NCBI GenBank assembly: GCA_021209875.1
Contig: JAGYVD010000001.1
Span: 2,604,001 to 2,668,000 of the forward strand
Length of the DNA stretch: 64,000 nt
Direction of reading: 5' to 3'
DNA from: Rosellinia necatrix
Taxonomy: Eukaryota > Ascomycota > Sordariomycetes > Xylariales > Xylariaceae
Shown here: positions 59,167 through 64,000 of the stretch, piece after piece
How the letters are laid out: each line of letters starts with the position of its first letter
Position numbering within the stretch: the stretch's first letter is position 1
Program-made: the position numbers and the translations under genes
The notes under the pieces: generated by a model
What the model was told of the DNA's origin: nothing
Database searches by the model: none
The model's input: only the letters and a program-made list of their open reading frames with translations

Positions 59167-61271
59167 GGCGAAGAGGAAACGGGCTTGGGCGCCGAGTGAC
59201 GCGTAGGTCGCGCGCACCCGATCGTCGACGATATGACCTTTTCCCGGAAAGGGGCGCGCTTTGGGACACTGGATGGGCGATGCCCCGATCCTCGAGTATA
59301 GGGAGCACCAGCAATGGCTGGCTTGCTTCGCTCACACGAGGCGATTCTCTATGCTATTGCACTGTGGAGCATATACGTAGTGTAGAATGGAGGGATTTGA
59401 AAAACAGAGGGTAAGAGACGGTGTCATGCTGGGTGATCAGACTTATTGTTGTCGATTTCGCATTGGTTATTGCATGCTACAATAGGGTAACCAGTGTCAC
59501 ATCCTGGCACAGCTGATGTACCGTATCTCCCTGAGAACTTAGCTGAGATGGCCTAGTTACATTTATTCTTCAGCTGTCTTTGTTGGGATATGATTTGTCC
59601 ATAGGTACATATAACTGGGTAGTTTGGCATCAGCAGTACATCGTCTTGAGGATCCTACATCGTCAGGCCAGTTACTTTCTGTGCCTCCATGGTGCATGAG
59701 AAGACAGGTCCGCAGGACCTAGCCGGACCCGTAATTAAGGGTAGCCCACTGGCTATATCGGCCAGCCTGTAATTCGCTATTTTCACTAGATCACAGATGA
59801 CCATACAGGACCCCAATATATCCTTGTTAAGCAGACTCCAAACATCACCACCATCACCTGCCAACCTACTCGACTACTAACCTATCACTTACTCACAAAA
59901 CTAACTAATCAACACAACCGTTATATTCTAGCGCTCTTTGTAGTCTCTTAACAAAAAAGAAAAAAAAAAAAGAAACACTGCCCCGACACCTAGCTGGGTC
60001 GTTTAAAGATGAGCAGGCGCAAGCACGACGCAGGTATGGCACCAGGGCGTGTACAGGGCGTTCTCTCAATTACTGTGAATAAGGTCTGAAGATATACCGG
60101 TTTTTCGTGTCGGGGGTACCAGCGGAAAAGGTAACAGATGAACCAATCAATAAACTAGTTGCTGGCTGGCGCTACATATGTAACAGGCTTACCTACCGTG
60201 GTTTTAGCCAAGTTGATCGGCTATTTCGAAGAAGAGACAAGTGTCTTACTTGTGCCTTACACTGGGCAGGACAGTTATGAGCATCGTTTCAGGCCATCTA
60301 CGGAGTGAATCCTTCAGAGACCCCCTCAGCCGCCCGCCTTACCTCTTGCGGCCTGGCGTGCCGTTTGGGCCCCCTAGGGCTGACGGCTTGGTTCGTATGG
60401 CAAGCCCCCGAGCCAAGAATCGTTCTGCCTTTTGTCACACGCTTCTAGTGGCGTGGTTGGCGTGGTTGGTGTTCGGCGGCGATTATGATAATTGCGCACC
60501 CAATGGTTCCTTGCCTAGGTGTAATCTTATCTTCAATCCGAACAGCTCGCGGACTTGTGAGTGCTCACAAGGTGGCATGGCGCAGACATATCATGAGCAA
60601 CTTTACGTCATGCTTTTAAGGACACAAATGTGTTGTGTTGGCAGCGCGGTTTTTTGAAGGGCTATAGAAATTCGTGCGCGATCGTGTACTATGAAGACGG
60701 TGGGTTAATGATCTATCAGGCTCATGAGCTCTGCCATCATCTCTTACCCCAGTCAGCACAGTAAAGCAAAACCTAACTTAGGGAACACGATAAAGGAAAC
60801 AAAGGCCATCTCGGGTTTAACCGGTGCGGCAAAGTCCTTGGCCTAATTACGCCTCAGACTTACTTGTACAGAGTATAGGGGCGAATCCAGCCGGCAACAC
60901 CGTATTATTCAAGTCACTTTGTTGAATCAATGTACGTGAAAGAAAGACAGCCCCTGAAGTTCCAAGATTGGTTGGTACATTTTGTTTGAGATGCTCGGTA
61001 TTAGATACAAAAGAGGGATGATGAACGAAGCACATCGTTCAAAACACTATGACATAATGACGTAGGTCAAAAATAAACAGGATATATCGCCCCATCATGC
61101 GATGGTAGAGTGGTATTGTAGCGATGGGCCGTGGTGGGTTATACATCATTTATTACATACAAATATATATATACATATATATACACACATAGAAGGGGTT
61201 GTTTGTGTCAAGCCTTTCCGTCGTAACCCGGATCCGTCTAGTCTATTGCATTCAGTTATTTAAGCTACTTC
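59167..61271. other. Intergenic, no supported gene
   Basis: A 138-codon plus-strand frame at 60241-60657 begins with MSYLCLTLGRTVMS but shows no motif. Otherwise the region has A-rich runs near 59950-59972 and an ATATATAC block near 61165-61190. Confidence 0.5.
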
Positions 61272-62239
61272 TTAGTATACGCCGTGGAAATGGCGCTTTG
61301 CGGGCGGCGAGGTCACGTTAGGGTTGGCGCGGTCGAACAGACGATGACCGACGGGGTTATAGCCTTCAACGAAGGCAACACCCCAGGGTTCAATCCAGGT
61401 ATCGTAGGTGGCGATGGGCTTGGTGCGGCAGAGAAATGTGAAGGTATCGTTCGTGCCCTCTAGGAGACCAGATTGGTCGTAGGCTTCGATGATGTTGTTG
61501 TAGTCCTCCTCCGTGAGAGCTGGGTGAGGGCCGGGATAGTCCATGCTGATGCTCTCGACAATGAACTTGACGTTAGGCTGCTTATACTCGCTGATACTTG
61601 GGGTTCCATGTAGCGAGATGGCATCCCAGACGAGCTGGAGGCGAGCGTCGTCCCATTCCGCCTTGGGGCCATTCTCCTTAATCCAATTCGTTGCTCCGAT
61701 AGCACCATCAATCTCGAAACGTCGGTCACTATAATAATAACAATAATAATAATAATAGGCTGCGGTTAGCTCATATAACGTGCTTGCGTCAAGTTATGGC
61801 ATCATCTCGGCATGGGATAAGATGAGGATGAGGAGGAAGATGATGATAACGGCAATGGTAGTGAGATTGGGAACTGGAAATGACAGGCTGTTACGTACGG
61901 CGAGCGCCAGGGAGAGTCGGGTCGCTGGTCCCAACCTAGATCATGGAGAAGCGTGCCAAGAGCATGAACCTCCAGGTCGATTTCGGACGCTAGGGTGGCA
62001 TTGTTGTTGATTGCGGCAGCACCGAAGAGCCACGATCGGTACATGTGACGAACGAGGTACGGCTCAAAGTTAGCCTCGATGAGGGCGCGAGCCTTCTGGA
62101 CAAGCGGCGTGTCAACGGCCTTGATGCCGGCAATGGTGGTGAAAGGCACGGTATGGTTGCCGCCTGTGCACCTCTTGTTTGGCGCGGCGGCCGTGGAGGC
62201 CACGAGAGCAAGGACGGATGCGACGCTGGAGAACTTCAT
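61272..62239 (-). CDS. Secreted HD-domain hydrolase, cyanamide hydratase-like
   Basis: Exons 61899-62239 and 61272-61728 make 265 aa. Residues 1-19 form a clear signal peptide (MKFSSVASVLALVASTAAA). The HD-domain metal-binding pattern follows: YLVRHMYRSWLFGA (H65 and R68), then HALGTLLHDLGWD (H99, D100), SPDRRFEIDGAIGATNWI across the splice, and LVWDAISLHGTPSI. This order matches fungal HD proteins related to cyanamide hydratase, and a metal-dependent hydro-lyase or hydrolase is the likely activity; the substrate cannot be told. A secreted form differs from the classical cytosolic enzyme. The intron is 170 bp, long for this window, and carries an ATA run (61733-61757) and a TCATCC-rich run. 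The C-terminus ends NPNVTSPPAKRHFHG. Expected metal ligands are present. Confidence 0.87.
61733..61757. repeat. (ATA)n microsatellite inside an intron
   Basis: Eight AATAAT-type triplets, next to the acceptor of the HD-protein intron. Confidence 0.85.
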
Positions 62240-62971
62240 TGTGGGCTACAGATGGGTGCAAGCCAAGGGACCAGATAGGAGATGGCGAGAGAGGGTTCTG
62301 GTGTCCTCTCGTCCCTCCATGGCCGAAGGCAGCACCTGCTATTTATCTCTCATCTCGGGCGGCGCATCTTCAACTTCTCAGCCAGCGTCATGATACTGCC
62401 TCGGGCGTAATGGGGCATGTGCGTAGTGTCGTTCGGGAACAGATGCTAGGAGAAGTCGATAACTAGGATTCCACGTACTGCCGTATAGAGATCGACGATA
62501 GAACACAGTAAAGAAAGATGATGCCACTAGTAAAGCACCAAGTAGGTATCCGCTCTAGAAGCCGTAACGAGCGATGTACTATCAGGTTGATGACACATGC
62601 TGGGGTAACATGGGGGTCTCATCCGCTCAGGTTGCCTTGTACGGAGATACGTCCTGGCGCCCATGTTACGAATAAGGCAAGTTCCACGGGAATATAATTA
62701 GACAAGCAAGGACATCTCCCATGCGATCAAATGGGTAGAACTGTGGATGTTTGCCATGTTCGTGCTGTATCCCCGGCCAATGATTGGAGAGCGACGCTCA
62801 ACTCGGTAGGTAATTCCATATCTTGGTTGGAGATGCATTAATGCTATGTCAGCGATAATCTCATAAACTGGAGGCTGAATACCACTTGCCGTAGTGTGTC
62901 ACGTCTTGTCCCGCAAGAATAGTAAACGATATACGTATAACTAACTAACTATAACTATACATATATACAAG

Positions 62972-63012
62972 CGTACATACATCCATACATACATACATAC
63001 ATACATACATAC
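62972..63012. repeat. (CATA)n microsatellite
   Basis: About ten CATA units in gene-free DNA. Confidence 0.9.
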
Positions 63013-63464
63013 ACACTATACCTAGCTATTAGTAGGTAGGGTACTGACTGCTCTAGGAACATAGTTGAGAAAGCTGTGTTTATCATGAATACGGATATGT
63101 CATACGCGTCTATTCAAGAGTGTATCGTGTAATTACACGGGGCGGCATGGCATGTTGCTGCTGGGATAGATGAACATGCAAAGGGTAGACGGACACATGG
63201 CTTGCCTTGGCCACCAGTGCCAGTACCATCTCGGCGGGATCGCCTTTGAGCTTGATTTTATTGGCAGTGCAGGGATCATTAGCCATCTACGAAGCTTAAT
63301 CATGCTACCCTGTTATACACACAGAGCACATACTACGTAGAGCACATACTACGTAGTGAACGAACTTATGTACCACCAATCTTCGAGGGCGATCGTATAC
63401 TACATAAGTACTTGTAGATATTCCAAATATGAAGGATACGCATGTCCCGTAGATTGAACCCGTC

Positions 63465-63508
63465 ACATCTACCCCCATCTACCCCCATCTACCCCTATCT
63501 ATCCCCAT
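63465..63508. repeat. (CATCTACCCC)n tandem repeat
   Basis: Four to five 10-bp units with one CTATCTAT variant. Confidence 0.88.
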
Positions 63509-63868
63509 CACTAAGTATTAAAAAGATTCAGAACATTCTACTGTGCACTACATAGCCCGAGGTACTGCGCACCTTGTCGCCTTAAGGGCACCGTGAGATC
63601 CTGGCGCTATCGAACAGGAGTGACTGTATGTATTCCATTTACCATCCCCACTTTACAGGAGCCTCAGCAAGCCAACGCCATACATAACTGGACGCATAGA
63701 TATACTGTATGTAAGTACTTACAGGTCAAGTTCCAAACCCCATTGCCAGGCATTTAACATTAGGTATACACTAAGCTCGCCTACCGTCACGTCGGGACTG
63801 GTCGACTGACCTTAGCAAAGTTATTGTGTGCATAGTATTGTCTCGTGTTTGTCGTTATTATGGGCTGC

Positions 63869-63944
63869 TTCGTACGAGTTGCTTCGTGTGAGTTACTTCG
63901 TGTGAGTTGTTTCGTGTGAGTTGTTTCGTGTGAGTTACTTTGTT
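63869..63944. repeat. 15-bp tandem repeat with TTCGTGTGAGTT core
   Basis: Five copies of a 15-bp unit (core TTCGTGTGAGTT, followed by AC or GT), the first slightly diverged. It does not match a telomere repeat. Confidence 0.88.
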
Positions 63945-64000
63945 GCTGTACTTTCCTCTGTTTCCGCCGCGTATTCTCTCGGTTGTGAGCCCTTAATAAC

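Larger units (their letters stand above)
62240..64000. other. Gene-free right end with short tandem repeats
   Basis: Contains ATAC tetranucleotide repeats at 62972-63012, three GCACATACTACGTAG-like copies at about 63326-63357, a CCCCATCTAC run at 63465-63508, and a 15-bp repeat at 63869-63944. No gene was recognised. Confidence 0.6.

Noticed and set aside
60241..60657. 138-codon plus-strand frame with a partly hydrophobic N-terminus
   Set aside because: No motif and no supporting context; left as intergenic.

Overview
This window looks like nuclear DNA of a filamentous ascomycete (Pezizomycotina, most likely Sordariomycetes). The reasons are protein genes with a few 45-170 bp GT-AG introns, gene spacing of 1-3 kb broken by long gene-poor tracts, decayed copies of fungal accessory genes, an AT-rich block that resembles RIP (repeat-induced point mutation), and a short CCTAGG-centred palindrome (ACCTACCTAGGTAGG and variants) scattered between genes. 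I found no rRNA, tRNA, CRISPR array or intact transposon.

Layout. 1-6.5 kb is gene-free with simple repeats. 6.5-10.3 kb (+) holds a LIM-LIM-coiled-coil-RhoGAP protein of 1131 aa in six exons. 10.3-17.4 kb is gene-free and rich in microsatellites. 17.4-19.4 kb (+) encodes a secreted or surface kelch-repeat protein with one membrane span. 20.4-21.3 kb (-) is FYV7, an rRNA-processing factor. 22.5-25.2 kb (+) is an Atos-domain protein. 25.65-26.7 kb (-) is a decayed membrane-protein pseudogene. 27.4-28.9 kb (-) is an unrecognised basic-tailed protein. 29.6-34.7 kb (-) is listerin (LTN1), the ribosome-quality-control E3 ligase, with its C-terminal RING intact. 35.8-38.5 kb (+) is a likely mitochondrial protein with degenerate D-L-x-x-Y repeats. 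39.6-39.9 kb (-) is a small conserved protein with a poly-glycine tail. 40.7-43.2 kb (-) is a decayed NACHT/WD40 (STAND, NLR-like) gene. 44.4-46.0 kb (-) is a TOS4/PLM2-like FHA protein that carries an apparent one-base frameshift. 48.5-50.6 kb (-) is a second RhoGAP protein. 50.6-58.3 kb is gene-poor, with a possible Pth11-like receptor fragment near 53.5 kb and an AT-rich block at 54.5-57.4 kb. 58.3-59.2 kb (-) is a type II membrane protein with a Pro-Val stalk and a cysteine-rich PAN/Apple-like ectodomain. 61.3-62.2 kb (-) is a secreted HD-domain, cyanamide-hydratase-like protein. 62.2-64 kb is repeat-rich and gene-free.

The intact genes are mostly housekeeping or regulatory: Rho GTPase signalling (two GAPs), ribosome biogenesis (FYV7) and surveillance (LTN1), and G1/S transcription (TOS4). 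They do not form a cluster or pathway. The accessory content is the set of broken genes (NLR-like, membrane protein, Pth11-like) and the lineage-specific surface and secreted proteins. I did not find a convincing new multi-gene system. The most interesting items are the decayed NLR with a GC-AG intron inside its Walker A motif, the homopolymer frameshift in TOS4, the unresolved splice or frameshift in the 35.8 kb gene, and the dispersed palindrome.
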